A stretch of DNA of 62,554 nucleotides from Oscillibacter sp. (GCA_017937405.1 JAGBDS010000046.1:1-62554), one strand, 5' to 3'; shown: positions 1-9,551, counted from the first letter of the stretch. The notes: generated by a model from the sequence alone, not told the origin. Numbers and translations are program-made.

Positions 1-1329
1 ACCATTGCAGAACTGCAAGAGCAGTTGAAGAAGAACTCCCGAAATAGTTCCATGCCGCCATCATCGGACGGATACAAGAAGCCTGCGCCAAAAAGTCTGC
101 GACAGACATCTGGCAAGAAGGTCGGTGGGCAAAAGGGCCATAAGGGGCAGACTTTGAAGATTACCACGAAGCCGGATACGGTCATTCCGCATTTCCCCTC
201 CGCTTGCTCAGGCTGTCCCCAGTACGAGCAGTGCTGTAAAGCAGCTCATAAGGTTGAGACACGCCGTGTGGCGGATGCTTCTGTAGAGATCCGCGTTACA
301 GCGCATGAAGCGATGGAAGTATGCTGCCCACTTTGTGGGGCATCGCTGCGAGGCACGTTTCCGAAAGACGTTAAAGCGCCCATCCAATATGGCAAGACCC
401 TGCAGGCGCTTGTTGTGGCATTCAATACGGTCGGCGCTGTCAGCGTCAGCCGGATTCACGACCTGTTTGGCAATGTTTTCGGGATTCCACTGTCCACTGG
501 TACCATCCACAACATGATCCATCAATGCGCAGAAAAGCTCTCCGACACAATGGATGCTATCTGTGGTCATATCAAAGGCTTGGACGTTGCGCACTTCGAT
601 GAGACAGGATGCCGCGTCAATGGCCGTCTGCATTGGGTGCATGTTGCATCGAACCAAGATAGCACCTATCTGTATTTGAGCGGTAAGCGTGGGCAGCGTG
701 GGATGGAAGAAGGAAAAGTACTTCCCAATTTTCACGGAATTGCCATCCATGACTGCTGGCCGGCTTACTGGAAATATGACATGAAGCACGGCGTTTGCTG
801 TGCCCATTTGCTGCGGGAGCTGAATGGTGCGGAGGAAAACCATCCTACTCAAAAGTGGCCAAAAGCATTCCGGAATTTGCTGCTGAAAATGAAAGCAGCA
901 AAAGACGAGGCCATTCTTGCGGGATTGGATCAACTTGAGGCTGATGTTATCGAGAAATTCGATCGGGCCTATGATCGAATCATCAAAAAGGCATACAGGG
1001 AAAATCCTGTGCAAGAGAATGCTTCAGGCAGACGCGGGCGGCCAAAACGGGGGAAGATTCTTTCCCTGATTGACCGACTGCGCGACTATAAGAAGTCAGT
1101 ATGCCTGTTTGTGAAGAACTTCGCTGTTCCGTTTGACAACAATCAAGCTGAACGCGATCTTCGCATGATCAAGGTGAAGGCCAAGGTCTCCGGTTGTTTC
1201 CGAACGGAAGAAGGAGCCACTGACTTCTTGAAGATCATGTCCTATACAGGGACGGCGAAGAAGCAAGGAGTCAATCCCTTCCACGCCATCCTATTGGCTC
1301 TCTCCGGTCAGGCGAGGGCCTGTTGGTAG
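1..1329 (+). CDS. IS66 family transposase (TnpC), 5' end cut by window edge
   Basis: The reading frame is open from base 1, so the true start lies outside the window. The protein has the usual IS66 layout: an N-terminal helical segment ending in NSRNSSMPPSSDG, a basic linker, an IS66 zinc-binding region with CxxC pairs (ACSGCPQYEQCC and CCPLC), and a DDE catalytic domain. Likely catalytic acidic residues are in DETGC, HDCWPAYW and NNQAERDLR. The C-terminal IS66 tail follows DFLKIMSYTGTAKKQG. The family mobilises DNA by a DDE mechanism and normally needs TnpA and TnpB, which would be upstream. No frameshift is seen, so the copy may be intact. I could not place the terminal inverted repeat with confidence. 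Confidence 0.93.
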   Translation, partial: TIAELQEQLKKNSRNSSMPPSSDGYKKPAPKSLRQTSGKKVGGQKGHKGQTLKITTKPDTVIPHFPSACSGCPQYEQCCKAAHKVETRRVADASVEIRVTAHEAMEVCCPLCGASLRGTFPKDVKAPIQYGKTLQALVVAFNTVGAVSVSRIHDLFGNVFGIPLSTGTIHNMIHQCAEKLSDTMDAICGHIKGLDVAHFDETGCRVNGRLHWVHVASNQDSTYLYLSGKRGQRGMEEGKVLPNFHGIAIHDCWPAYWKYDMKHGVCCAHLLRELNGAEENHPTQKWPKAFRNLLLKMKAAKDEAILAGLDQLEADVIEKFDRAYDRIIKKAYRENPVQENASGRRGRPKRGKILSLIDRLRDYKKSVCLFVKNFAVPFDNNQAERDLRMIKVKAKVSGCFRTEEGATDFLKIMSYTGTAKKQGVNPFHAILLALSGQARACW

Positions 1330-1475
1330 TGCTTCTGGGACCGGGGGTCCTGAACAGTTACGTTCCAACTTTATTTTACCACTTGGTGCTGGCCGCTTTC
1401 TATATCTTTTGGAGTGATTCTGGTTTTCAGCCATGTCCGGAATCCATTGGTATTACTTGCTTTTTCGAGTTTTGC

Positions 1476-1860
1476 TCATGGCTGTTGGTTTCCAATGAAG
1501 GGGGTGATGAAGGGCTTGGTTCCGGGATGCTCTATGAAGCGAATTGGCCGCATTTCGTTCAGGACATCCTGAATGGAATGGTATTTGTCGGCCAGTTTTT
1601 CTTTCCGAACATTGGCCAGGTAACAACCCATGATTTGCGCGACGAACAGCACAAAAAGGCGGCCTTCCTTGCCAAGTTCAGAGGAGTTTCGCTGCCTGTC
1701 TGCACCGAGAATACCCTTCATCATAGAAAAGTATTTCTCCTGCTCATCACGGAGCGAATAGTGCCGCTGAGCAGTCATAGCATCAATGTCAAGGCCATGT
1801 GTTGTGTTTGCAAAGAAGCCGGCTTCTTTTCTTGCTTTCTCGACCTTTACGCTTGCACCA
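1476..1860 (-). pseudogene. C-terminal fragment of an IS4/IS1634-type DDE transposase
   Basis: Reading on the minus strand from about 1860 gives EKARKEAGFFANTTHGLDID and then MTAQRHYSLRDEQEKYF, ending at a TGA at 1476. The phrase around RHYSLRDEQEKYFSMMK matches the C-terminal part of IS4/IS1634-type transposases; this identification is from memory of the family. The N-terminal part and catalytic domain are missing. The fragment is joined, in a different frame, to the IS110 remnant immediately upstream on the same strand, so neither element can be active. Non-functional remnant. Confidence 0.7.
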
Positions 1861-2475
1861 TTTCTGGTAGCGCTTGGTAAATGCTTTCTCGCTGACGCGG
1901 CAGATGCAGCCGCAGTGCCAGAAAGTCATGACAAAGTCCACCCATTTCTGGTGACCGTCAGCACGCTCCGGGCTGGAGAACAGTTCGTTCACGCCGGGGA
2001 ATGTTTTGTCGGCCAGGGAAATGAGATTGTTTTGCAGAGATACCACTGTTTTCATATAGTGATTATACTGGTGGCTGCACAGCTTCAGTTGCTGTCTGAT
2101 TGCATCCATGGGCGTATATTCCCGTAGTTCTACCCAGTTGTCAAGGCCGTACTTGGCGATCTTCATGGCATCGACCTTGTCGGTCTTGACCTTGCGAATG
2201 GAACCGCCTCCGCTCTGCTTGATGTACAGCGAATTCAAGACGCAGACATAGATGCCGTACTCATGCAGTGCCGCAGCAACCGCTTCATGGTAGCGACCGG
2301 TGGCCTCTATGACAGCGCGAGTGTCTTCCCCCAACGCAAGGATGGCGTAAGCCATCTGCTCCAGACCGACCCCGGTGTGGAGAAATTCCTGTGGTAGCAA
2401 TGCCACTTCACCCATTGGCCGCAGGGCTGCCACCATGCTTTTCCCTTTGGAAACATCGATCCCTACTGCGTTCAT
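1789..2475 (-). pseudogene. Truncated IS110 family transposase (N-terminal DEDD domain)
   Basis: The first about 205 residues are a clear IS110 family RuvC-like domain: it opens with MNAVGIDVSKGKSMVA, followed by VIEATGRYHE, a KTDKVDAMKIAKYG motif and the helical linker region. The family uses a DEDD N-terminal domain plus a C-terminal domain with a catalytic serine; here the C-terminal half is absent. After about KWCKRKG the frame runs into unrelated sequence shared with the adjacent IS4/IS1634-type fragment and stops at 1789. The start is ATG at 2475 with AGGAGGAACAAA just upstream. Non-functional remnant. Confidence 0.85.
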
Positions 2476-2824
2476 TTTGTTCCTCCTTCTGATTGGATAT
2501 GGCTTCCCGCTTTACTCATTGCTTGTTCAATCTCCTGAGTGACACGAACGCACCGGAAAGCGGTGGAACTACCTGCGAAAATCGAATGCTGCGAATGAGA
2601 GAGGCGGCTGACTGACTACTCGACGGGCGTGTTAGCGCCAGGAAGGGCCACGTCAGGCCATTTACTCTCACATTCTAACAGCTTCAGCTTTGAGATGGAA
2701 AAAGACACGGCTGGCTGCCGTGCCTTCAACCGTAACTATACTGTAGGAGACATTAAGATTAGATATGGATTAATCAACAGATATGCCTGTGGAAGCCGAC
2801 TTGGATTTCTCCGCTATTTAAAAA
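2476..2824. other. Intergenic, probable non-coding end of the IS110 remnant
   Basis: No supportable gene. This stretch lies upstream of the truncated IS110 gene. In intact IS110 elements this side carries the non-coding end that encodes the bridge RNA, so remains of that end may be here; no structure could be proven by eye. The downstream side borders the stop codon of the polysaccharide cluster at 2825. Confidence 0.4.
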
Positions 2825-5800
2825 TCAGTACAATGCCCGGGATAGGAATTCCAACGAGGACTCACGGACTTTTTCCAGGCGGGCGTCTACTTCCGCCCAG
2901 GAAATGGGTGTGTCTGCAAGCTGCTCTGTAACATGACGCTCCGGTAGACCCACAATTTCCAGCAGGTTTTCAATTCGGGTGTTTCCACCTGCTGGGTATA
3001 CACAGTAAAAGGGCGTGTGGAATAGCAGCGAGAACACCGTGCCGTGGAAGGAGTTGGTCAGGACGCAGGCCGCATGCTGGATATACCACAGGAACTTCTC
3101 CGGACCTGCCTCCGCGTCCTGCTTTTTCTGGACATCCGTCCGCAGCATCCCCCGCAGAACGATGACCTCGCAGTGAAGCCGCTCCGCCAGCTCCTCAGCC
3201 AGAGCGACCATGTGGTCGTCTTCTAACACGGCATAGACGAACACAAAGGGCCGGTCAGGAGCCTCGCCAGAGATCAGCCCGTGGTAATCCTCAGCTGTCA
3301 GTAGTAGTGTGGGATTCAGGGTAACGGGCGGCACGGGCACGCCGAAGATGGCATGTAGGTATTCCGCCAGATACGGTTCCCGAGCGCTGAGGAAATCAAA
3401 CTTTTTGATCCATTCGCAGATGGTGGGGTGCATCTCCGGCGGGAAGGTCCTATTGCCGATGCTGGGCGCGTAGGCAATGCGGCGGGCCGTGGTTTCAAAG
3501 GCCGCGTAATAAGGTGGGTCCTGCGTGACCCAGATCTGGTCGCTGCCGCAGATGATCGCATCACACTGTACCGTATCCAGCTGCTGTTTTCCCGCGCCGT
3601 ATACCCCCAGGCGCCGCCGCAGGAATGCCTGGAAATTCCGCCGTCTGCGCCACCAGACCGGGAAAGCGGGCCAGACCTGCCGGTACACCGTCAGATAGGC
3701 TTTCAGGGACGCCCGGATCTGTCCCGGCGCGTAAAAATCCTTCCAGCGGGGCGTGATCTGCCAGGGCCAAAATTCATAGGAATGTTCGATCCTGCCACAG
3801 CGGTAATCGATGATCCTGGCGTCGTATCCGGCGTTGTCCAGCACCCGCATCAGCGCCCAGGCCTGGAGCATGGCGCCGTAATTGTGGGCACGGTGGAAGG
3901 TCAGGATGCCAACGCTCCGGATGGGCGGAACCGACGGCACCGGAGGCACTTCTCCATATACATACTTTTTGACGCACGCATCCGGACCGCAGCGCAGGGT
4001 ATCCTGCCAAAACGCGTCGTACTGATCACCTTTTGGGGATGGCCCGGTCAGATTGGGCTGCCGGGTGGCTTCCTTATCCACGGGCTGGACGGTCAGCTGG
4101 TCCTGCACAGCGCGGAACAGGGCCTCGCCCCTGGCCGTGTGAGGCATCACCAGAGAGACGCCCTTGTCGTCTTCAAATTCCGGCAGGGCCTTTTCAATGC
4201 CCCAGAAATCGGCAATGGTGAGATCGGACACCCGCTCATAGCAGCTGTACGGGCACTGGTAGCAGGCCTCCCGGAACATGGTGTGCTGGTAAAACAGGCT
4301 TGCAAGCGTATCGGACGTCACTGTTTTGACCGCGCCGTCTTCCAGGAAGGCCATGCTCTCCCGGTGGGCTCTCCAGCCGGCCGCCTTGTCCCGGAAATCA
4401 AAGGCGATCAGGTTGTTTCGGCGCTGCCGCTCCACATAATCACAGTACTCCCGGTAGATCTTGGGACTGGGTGTGCCATGGCAGACGATATCCAGCAGAC
4501 AGAGCCGTTCCCGGTCCGTCCCCCGCATGTCCAGATAGCGGGCCAGGCCGTCTGCCTGGCAGGGAGTGCCGGAGAACAGCACCGCCCTGCCCCGGGCCAG
4601 ATCCTGCTCCACCTGCGCGAAGGCGTCTCCCAGGGCGCTCTGCACGTATTTGGAGCCCTGCAGCCGGGGGAGGTCCTCCTCCCTGTCCACACGGATGTGC
4701 CTGACAGTCAGGTCTTCGTCAAAGGCGGCGCCATAGACGGTGCCGCCCTGCCGGATCACCTGGGACGCCAGGGCCATGAACACCCCGCCGGAGCGGGAGC
4801 GCCGGCGAATGGCGTCGTCCCGGTGCTTCACGGCGAAATATCCGGCAGGCTCCAGCGGCTGACTGCCCTTGCCCTGCATGGGACAGACTGCCTGACACCG
4901 GCCGCACTGGACGCACAGCTCCGCCTGAATGACCGGATATAAAAAGCCCTTTTCGCTCTCCCGCATGGAGATGGCGTTCTGTGGGCAGATGTTTTGGCAG
5001 GCCGTGCAGCCGCAGCACTGGTTCTCGTCTGCCGCCAGCTGGACCGGCGCGTTGCAGCCGGGCCTCCACAGCTGATCCTCCGGGAAAAAGCGCAGCTTAC
5101 TTTTGGCAAAATACCACGGGATATCCTTGCGCTCCGCCCACTCCTTCAAAATGGAATAGGCGGGCTCGGAGATCCCCAGGGACACGTCGTTGGTAGCCAT
5201 GCGATAACCAATCAGATTTTCATAATAACGGCAGCACAACGCGTCCCGCTCCACCTGGGTAAAACGGCCGCAGTAGGGGAAGAACTCAAACTCGGCAATG
5301 CGCAGAAATTCAACCTTCAGTGCTAGCGCGGAGGCGCTGAGCGTGCCACCCGCCGGGTTCGCAACGCCGCCGGCGCGGTGGCGGCAGGCGATGAAATCCG
5401 CCCCGTGGATATGCTGGCCCAGGCGGGTGATATGGGGAAAGAAATAGCCGTCCTGGCACAGGCGCACATAAGGCGCCTGGAAACCGCCGCACAGGTCGAA
5501 CAGCTCCCGACGGTAGGCTGTGCTGGAGGGAATCGGCCAGAAATCCTGATACATTTTGCGGTACTGCGCTTCCGCAGTCAGGCAGTTTTCTTCCGCAAAT
5601 TTTTCCGGGGCGAGGCACAACTGCAGAGGATTCAGCTCCATGTCGCAGTAATACCCGTTGGCGCTGACCACCCGCTCCTCTGGCGGGAGGGCGGTAAATT
5701 CCTTCGCAAACCGGGTTAGGACATCGGGCGTGTTTAGCGTATCATCGCCGTCCAGGAACAGGATATAGTCGCCCCGGCAGTAGGCCAGCGCCGCGTCACA

Positions 5801-6067
5801 GTTGGCAGCCGTGCCGCCGTTGACCGCACTGGAACGAACCGCTACATCCTCAATATTTTGCTTCTGATGGTCGCGGATGTACGTTTCCACCAGACGCTTG
5901 GGGAACCCCGGCGTTCCGTCATCAGATATAATCAGTTGAATACGGGGATAGTCTTGGTTTAGAACCGATTGCACGGTTTCCTGCCAATAGGCCCGCTGTC
6001 GGTATTGGAGAATGACCACGGAAAACAGCGGCTGTGCGGACCGTTTGAACTTTCTGTTGAATGTCAT
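2825..6067 (-). CDS. Three-domain fusion: GT2 glycosyltransferase, FrhB-like Fe-S domain, polysaccharide pyruvyl transferase
   Basis: A 1080-residue protein with three recognisable parts. Residues about 15-300 are a GT2 glycosyltransferase (FSVVILQYRQ, ISDDGTPGFPK around 48-58, LDGDDTLN near 105). Residues about 350-400 hold two 4Fe-4S motifs (CCGCTACQNICP and CVQCGRCQAVCP), followed to about 690 by an F420 hydrogenase/dehydrogenase beta-subunit-like domain (SRSGGVFMALA, FSGTPCQADGL, DIVCHGTPSP, plus a further Cys cluster near CYQCPYSC). Residues about 720-1035 form a polysaccharide pyruvyl transferase (GILTFHRAHNYGAMLQAW, ICGSDQIW, TNSFHGTVFSLLF). FrhB-like and pyruvyl-transferase genes are often neighbours in exopolysaccharide loci; here they are joined to a sugar transferase. 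It probably adds a sugar carrying a ketal pyruvate; the redox role is unknown. ATG at 6067 follows GGAGAGATCTG. Last gene of the minus-strand run. Confidence 0.88.
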   Translation of the reverse strand: MTFNRKFKRSAQPLFSVVILQYRQRAYWQETVQSVLNQDYPRIQLIISDDGTPGFPKRLVETYIRDHQKQNIEDVAVRSSAVNGGTAANCDAALAYCRGDYILFLDGDDTLNTPDVLTRFAKEFTALPPEERVVSANGYYCDMELNPLQLCLAPEKFAEENCLTAEAQYRKMYQDFWPIPSSTAYRRELFDLCGGFQAPYVRLCQDGYFFPHITRLGQHIHGADFIACRHRAGGVANPAGGTLSASALALKVEFLRIAEFEFFPYCGRFTQVERDALCCRYYENLIGYRMATNDVSLGISEPAYSILKEWAERKDIPWYFAKSKLRFFPEDQLWRPGCNAPVQLAADENQCCGCTACQNICPQNAISMRESEKGFLYPVIQAELCVQCGRCQAVCPMQGKGSQPLEPAGYFAVKHRDDAIRRRSRSGGVFMALASQVIRQGGTVYGAAFDEDLTVRHIRVDREEDLPRLQGSKYVQSALGDAFAQVEQDLARGRAVLFSGTPCQADGLARYLDMRGTDRERLCLLDIVCHGTPSPKIYREYCDYVERQRRNNLIAFDFRDKAAGWRAHRESMAFLEDGAVKTVTSDTLASLFYQHTMFREACYQCPYSCYERVSDLTIADFWGIEKALPEFEDDKGVSLVMPHTARGEALFRAVQDQLTVQPVDKEATRQPNLTGPSPKGDQYDAFWQDTLRCGPDACVKKYVYGEVPPVPSVPPIRSVGILTFHRAHNYGAMLQAWALMRVLDNAGYDARIIDYRCGRIEHSYEFWPWQITPRWKDFYAPGQIRASLKAYLTVYRQVWPAFPVWWRRRRNFQAFLRRRLGVYGAGKQQLDTVQCDAIICGSDQIWVTQDPPYYAAFETTARRIAYAPSIGNRTFPPEMHPTICEWIKKFDFLSAREPYLAEYLHAIFGVPVPPVTLNPTLLLTAEDYHGLISGEAPDRPFVFVYAVLEDDHMVALAEELAERLHCEVIVLRGMLRTDVQKKQDAEAGPEKFLWYIQHAACVLTNSFHGTVFSLLFHTPFYCVYPAGGNTRIENLLEIVGLPERHVTEQLADTPISWAEVDARLEKVRESSLEFLSRALY

Positions 6068-6127
6068 CAGATCTCTCCATAATTACGGGACCAGCCGTGA
6101 CCGGGCCCTCTCCTGCTCTTCTGTCGC

Positions 6128-6859
6128 TTACTGCTGGGCGGCGTATGCCGCGCAAATCTCCTGGGTGGGGCCAGCCATGCGGATATGACCGCTGTCAAGC
6201 CAGACTACCCGGCTGCACATTTTCCGAATCTGATCCAAGTTATGGGAGACGAACAGCACGGTGGTGCCGCCGCTCATCAGTTCCTGCATCCGGGCGAAGC
6301 TCTTCTTCTGGAAGAACTCGTCACCCACCGCCAGGATCTCGTCCACAATCAGGATCTCCGGATTCACCACGGTGGCCACGGAAAAGGCCAGCCGCATCAT
6401 CATGCCGGAGGAATAGGTCTTGATGGGCATATTGATGAAATCCCCCAGCTCGGAAAAGGCGATGATGTCATCCAGCTTTTCCCGGAGGTACTTCTCCGTA
6501 TAGCCCAGGATGGCACCGTTCAAAAAGATGTTCTCGTAACCGGTTAATTCCTGGTCAAAGCCGCTGCCCAGCTCCAGCATGGGGACCACGTTGCCTCCCA
6601 AGGTCACGGAGCCGCCGGTGGACTTGTAAATGCCGGAGATGATTTTCAGGAGGGTGCTCTTGCCGGAGCCGTTCCGGCCGATGATGCCGATGACCTCCCC
6701 CTTTTCCACGGTGAAGGAGACACCGGACAGGGCCCGGAATTCCCGGATGTCCCGCTTTCCCGTGGCGAAGTTCACCACCCAGTCCTTCAGGCCGCTGGGG
6801 CGGTTGATGTCCATTCGGAACGCCATGGAGACGTTGTTTACTTCGATCATTGTACCCAT
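6128..6859 (-). CDS. ABC transporter ATP-binding protein for polysaccharide or teichoic acid export (Wzt/TagH type)
   Basis: A 243-residue ATPase. Walker A is GRNGSGKST at residues 61-69, the ABC signature YSSGMMMRL at 149-157, and Walker B with catalytic Glu is ILIVDEILAVGD at about 169-180. A switch His follows in LFVSHNLDQIRK. The motif LELGSGFDQELTGYENIFLNG is typical of the Wzt/RfbB/TagH group exporting polysaccharides on an undecaprenyl carrier. It has no C-terminal carbohydrate-binding domain, unlike the longer Wzt proteins. The start ATG has AAGGAG six bases upstream. It lies 10 bases downstream of the cognate permease gene and is almost certainly translated with it. Confidence 0.95.
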   Translation of the reverse strand: MGTMIEVNNVSMAFRMDINRPSGLKDWVVNFATGKRDIREFRALSGVSFTVEKGEVIGIIGRNGSGKSTLLKIISGIYKSTGGSVTLGGNVVPMLELGSGFDQELTGYENIFLNGAILGYTEKYLREKLDDIIAFSELGDFINMPIKTYSSGMMMRLAFSVATVVNPEILIVDEILAVGDEFFQKKSFARMQELMSGGTTVLFVSHNLDQIRKMCSRVVWLDSGHIRMAGPTQEICAAYAAQQ

Positions 6860-6869
6860 GTCGGTCTCC

Positions 6870-8324
6870 TTACAGGTAGAATACGAAACGGTCCTGGGTC
6901 TTGCGGAACACCCACAATCCCAGAAGCAGGGGCACCACCGCGCACAGCCCGCAGTACAGGAACGTATAGGGCCCCGGCGCTGTGCCGTCGATGGTGATAG
7001 TGCGCAGGAAATAGATGAACTGATACATCGGATTCATGTGGTACAGCCGCAGGAACTGCTGGGGGATGATGCTCTCGGGGTAGAAAATGGGGGTCATGTA
7101 CATCCAGAGCATGGACAGAATACCCCACAGAAACTGGGTGTCCCGGAAGAACACCATGGAGCTGGACAGCAGCAGGCTCATGCCGGTGCAGAACAGCATG
7201 GTGCAGAACAGCACCAGCGGGAACAGCAGCATGGACTTGCGCAGGGGTAGCCCGGAGAAGAGAATCATGCAGCAAAGAGGGATCATGGAGATCAGCACGT
7301 TCACCGTGGAGGAGAGCACCCGGCTGACGGGATAGATATACTTGGGAACGTAAACCTTGGTGATTAGTGGGGCATTCATCACGATGGAGGTCAGGCCCAG
7401 ACCCACGGACTCCGTGAAGAAATTGAAGATGATGCCGCCGGTCATCAGGTACACGGCGAAGTTGGGAATGGTGGATTTGAACAGGGACGAGAAGATCAGA
7501 TACTGCACGCTCATGGTGAGCAGCGGGTTCAGAAAGCTCCACAGCACGCCCAGGACGGATCGCTTGTACTTGGTCTTGAAGTCCCGGGAGACCAGCTGTT
7601 TCATGAGGAAGGTGTACCGGCTCAGGCCGTGGACGGTGGAGAACAGGCCCGCCCTCCCCTGCCGGTAGCGCCGGTATCCATACCAGTAGGCAAAGGACAG
7701 CAACAGACCGAGAACCACGATGGCCGGCCAGTACAGCCGCTTTGCCGCGATCAGGTCTCGACCGATCAGGGACAGGCACAGCATCCCGTTGACGGCCTCG
7801 CCGTTGATCCGCAGGGGCTCGTCCACCCGGACGGCCACCTCCATCCTGCTGGCGGAGACCGTGTTTCCGTAATAAAAGGTGATGGCCTGGTCGCCGGGCA
7901 CGTCTTGGGTGAGGATGCGGAGCAGCAGCTGCTTGCCCTTGACGCCCTGGAGCGGCTCGTCCAGCATAAAGGCGTTGACCGCCATGTTTTTCAGCCCATC
8001 CACCGGATATTCCTGCTCCCACAGGAGCTGGCCGTCCTCCAAAATCTGCAACCGGACGGTACTGTGGTTGCTACGGCCGAAGGTGCCTGTGTACAGCAGC
8101 AGCTGGTCCAAGGTGTCCGTCCCCACCGTGAAGGGCTGCTCCAGAACGTTGGAGCCCACCAAGCCGCCGTCATTGGCCATGGGCGAGACCGTGGAGGTCT
8201 GGGATTTGACAGCTTCCAGCTGGTCGCCGCAGATCCAGTACAGAGCGCTCGCCAGCACCAGATAGGCCGCCAGCAGAACGAGGAACAGCTTGGTATACTT
8301 TTTTTCGCCTTGCAAGATATTCAT
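6870..8324 (-). CDS. ABC-2 type polysaccharide export permease with an extra N-terminal extracytoplasmic domain (Wzm/TagG type)
   Basis: The C-terminal half, from about residue 225 (RYTFLMKQLVSRDFKTKYKRS), is a normal Wzm/TagG permease with about six membrane segments (LGVLWSFLNPLLTM, FLWGILSMLWMYMTPIFYP). The N-terminal 200 residues are not part of the usual family: one membrane helix (LFLVLLAAYLVLASALYWI), then about 160 residues rich in predicted beta strands outside the cell, then a second helix (WPAIVVLGLLLSFAYWY). This added domain may recognise or hold the exported glycan; that is inference. A TTG 18 bases upstream extends the frame, but the ATG at 8324 is preceded by GGAG and is preferred. 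Partner of the ATPase at 6128-6859. Confidence 0.88.
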   Translation of the reverse strand: MNILQGEKKYTKLFLVLLAAYLVLASALYWICGDQLEAVKSQTSTVSPMANDGGLVGSNVLEQPFTVGTDTLDQLLLYTGTFGRSNHSTVRLQILEDGQLLWEQEYPVDGLKNMAVNAFMLDEPLQGVKGKQLLLRILTQDVPGDQAITFYYGNTVSASRMEVAVRVDEPLRINGEAVNGMLCLSLIGRDLIAAKRLYWPAIVVLGLLLSFAYWYGYRRYRQGRAGLFSTVHGLSRYTFLMKQLVSRDFKTKYKRSVLGVLWSFLNPLLTMSVQYLIFSSLFKSTIPNFAVYLMTGGIIFNFFTESVGLGLTSIVMNAPLITKVYVPKYIYPVSRVLSSTVNVLISMIPLCCMILFSGLPLRKSMLLFPLVLFCTMLFCTGMSLLLSSSMVFFRDTQFLWGILSMLWMYMTPIFYPESIIPQQFLRLYHMNPMYQFIYFLRTITIDGTAPGPYTFLYCGLCAVVPLLLGLWVFRKTQDRFVFYL

Positions 8325-8354
8325 ACGTAAACGTATCTCCAATTGAAAGGAAGT

Positions 8355-9548
8355 TCAGCCTACCCGGAGGGTCTCGCCGGGGAACCGCCGGATGGCCAGG
8401 AATAGCTTTTCCAGTCCCATGACCAGAATACACAGCAACCACAGGGTAAAGGCCATCCTTGCCAGCACCAGGAGCACGGCCGCCGCTCCGTAAGCGGAAA
8501 GGGTCGTCGCCGTTTCAAACATCCCGGCGATCACCGGAGTGAAGAGCCAGAGGCTCAAAAAGAGGGCCAGCAGGGCCTTGTGGCACCGGGACGCCCAGCG
8601 GCTCAGCCGCTCTAGCAAGATGGTGAGGACGTCCCCCGGCTGCTTGAGCGCCAGCAGGAACATTTTCAGATAGTTTCGGTCCGACCGGGCCATTTGGTAC
8701 TGGATCCAGTGGAGTTCCCGCTTCCGTTGGCGGATGACCTTCGTCCGCTCCGCCCTGTCCAGCAGGGCCGTGTTTTTCAGCAGCAGATCTTCGATCATGC
8801 GCTGGCTGTCGCGGAAGTAGAGGACGGTGGAGTGGGAGAGGGTGTCCTTCTGCCCGTGGCTGATGCCGCCGCTGCGGTGCTTGATAGCCACGAAGTTCTC
8901 GTAGTGGATGATCCAACCCTCCTCTGCCAGCCGGACGTGCATGGGATAGTCCTCCACCAGAGCGTAATCCTCGTTGAACCCGTGGAACCGCTCAAAAAAG
9001 CCCTTTTTGAAACAGGTGCTGGTGGAGGGCAGACAGGCACCCTGGCTGACCAGGAGTCTGCGCAGATCGGAGGAGTCCGTCTCCGTCTTTTCCAGGGCGG
9101 CCTGAACCTGGGGCTTCAGATAGAAGCCTTGCCATACCTCCAGGTTTTCGTCGTACATGGCCGTCTGGGCCATTTCGATCCAGCAGTTCTCCGGCGCGTG
9201 GGAGAAGCCCGCAGCGTAGGAGGTGAGGACGTGGGCGTCGTACAGCACGTCGTCTCCCGCCAGCAGGGCGATGTAGTCGCCGGCGCACAGGGGAACGGCG
9301 TGGTTCAGATGCCGCACGGTGCCGCAGTTGGCTTCCTCCTGGTGAAGAATAACGTTGGTGACGTTGGGACCCTTCCGGGCGGCGATATAGGCCTCCAGAT
9401 CCTCTTTAGGGAAGTTGGGCGAGCCGTCATCGGAGATGATGAGCTCGATGTTGGGATAATCCTGGGCTAGGACGGAGTCGATGGCCGAGGGGAGATACTC
9501 AAAATGCCGGTAGCAGAGGATGATGATGGAAAAACGTGGTTTGTTCAT
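8355..9548 (-). CDS. GT2 family glycosyltransferase with C-terminal membrane segments
   Basis: A 397-residue protein. The N-terminal GT-A domain has FSIIILCYRHFEYLPSAIDS, the nucleotide-binding ISDDGSPNFPKE (residues about 39-50) and a metal-binding LAGDDVLYD near 97-105. The last about 80 residues contain two or three hydrophobic helices (ALLALFLSLWLFTPVIAGMF and AAAVLLVLARMAFTLWLLCI) that probably tether it to the inner membrane. It presumably transfers a sugar from a nucleotide donor to the lipid-linked repeat unit; donor and acceptor cannot be read from sequence. It is a close paralogue of its neighbour at 9552-10751, of 29614-30459, and of the first domain of the 2825-6067 protein. GGAGG precedes the ATG. 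Confidence 0.9.
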   Translation of the reverse strand: MNKPRFSIIILCYRHFEYLPSAIDSVLAQDYPNIELIISDDGSPNFPKEDLEAYIAARKGPNVTNVILHQEEANCGTVRHLNHAVPLCAGDYIALLAGDDVLYDAHVLTSYAAGFSHAPENCWIEMAQTAMYDENLEVWQGFYLKPQVQAALEKTETDSSDLRRLLVSQGACLPSTSTCFKKGFFERFHGFNEDYALVEDYPMHVRLAEEGWIIHYENFVAIKHRSGGISHGQKDTLSHSTVLYFRDSQRMIEDLLLKNTALLDRAERTKVIRQRKRELHWIQYQMARSDRNYLKMFLLALKQPGDVLTILLERLSRWASRCHKALLALFLSLWLFTPVIAGMFETATTLSAYGAAAVLLVLARMAFTLWLLCILVMGLEKLFLAIRRFPGETLRVG

Positions 9549-9551
9549 GCC

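Noticed and set aside
3428-4942. 504-residue plus-strand frame inside the fusion gene
   Set aside because: Antisense shadow of a high-GC gene with clear family motifs on the minus strand.
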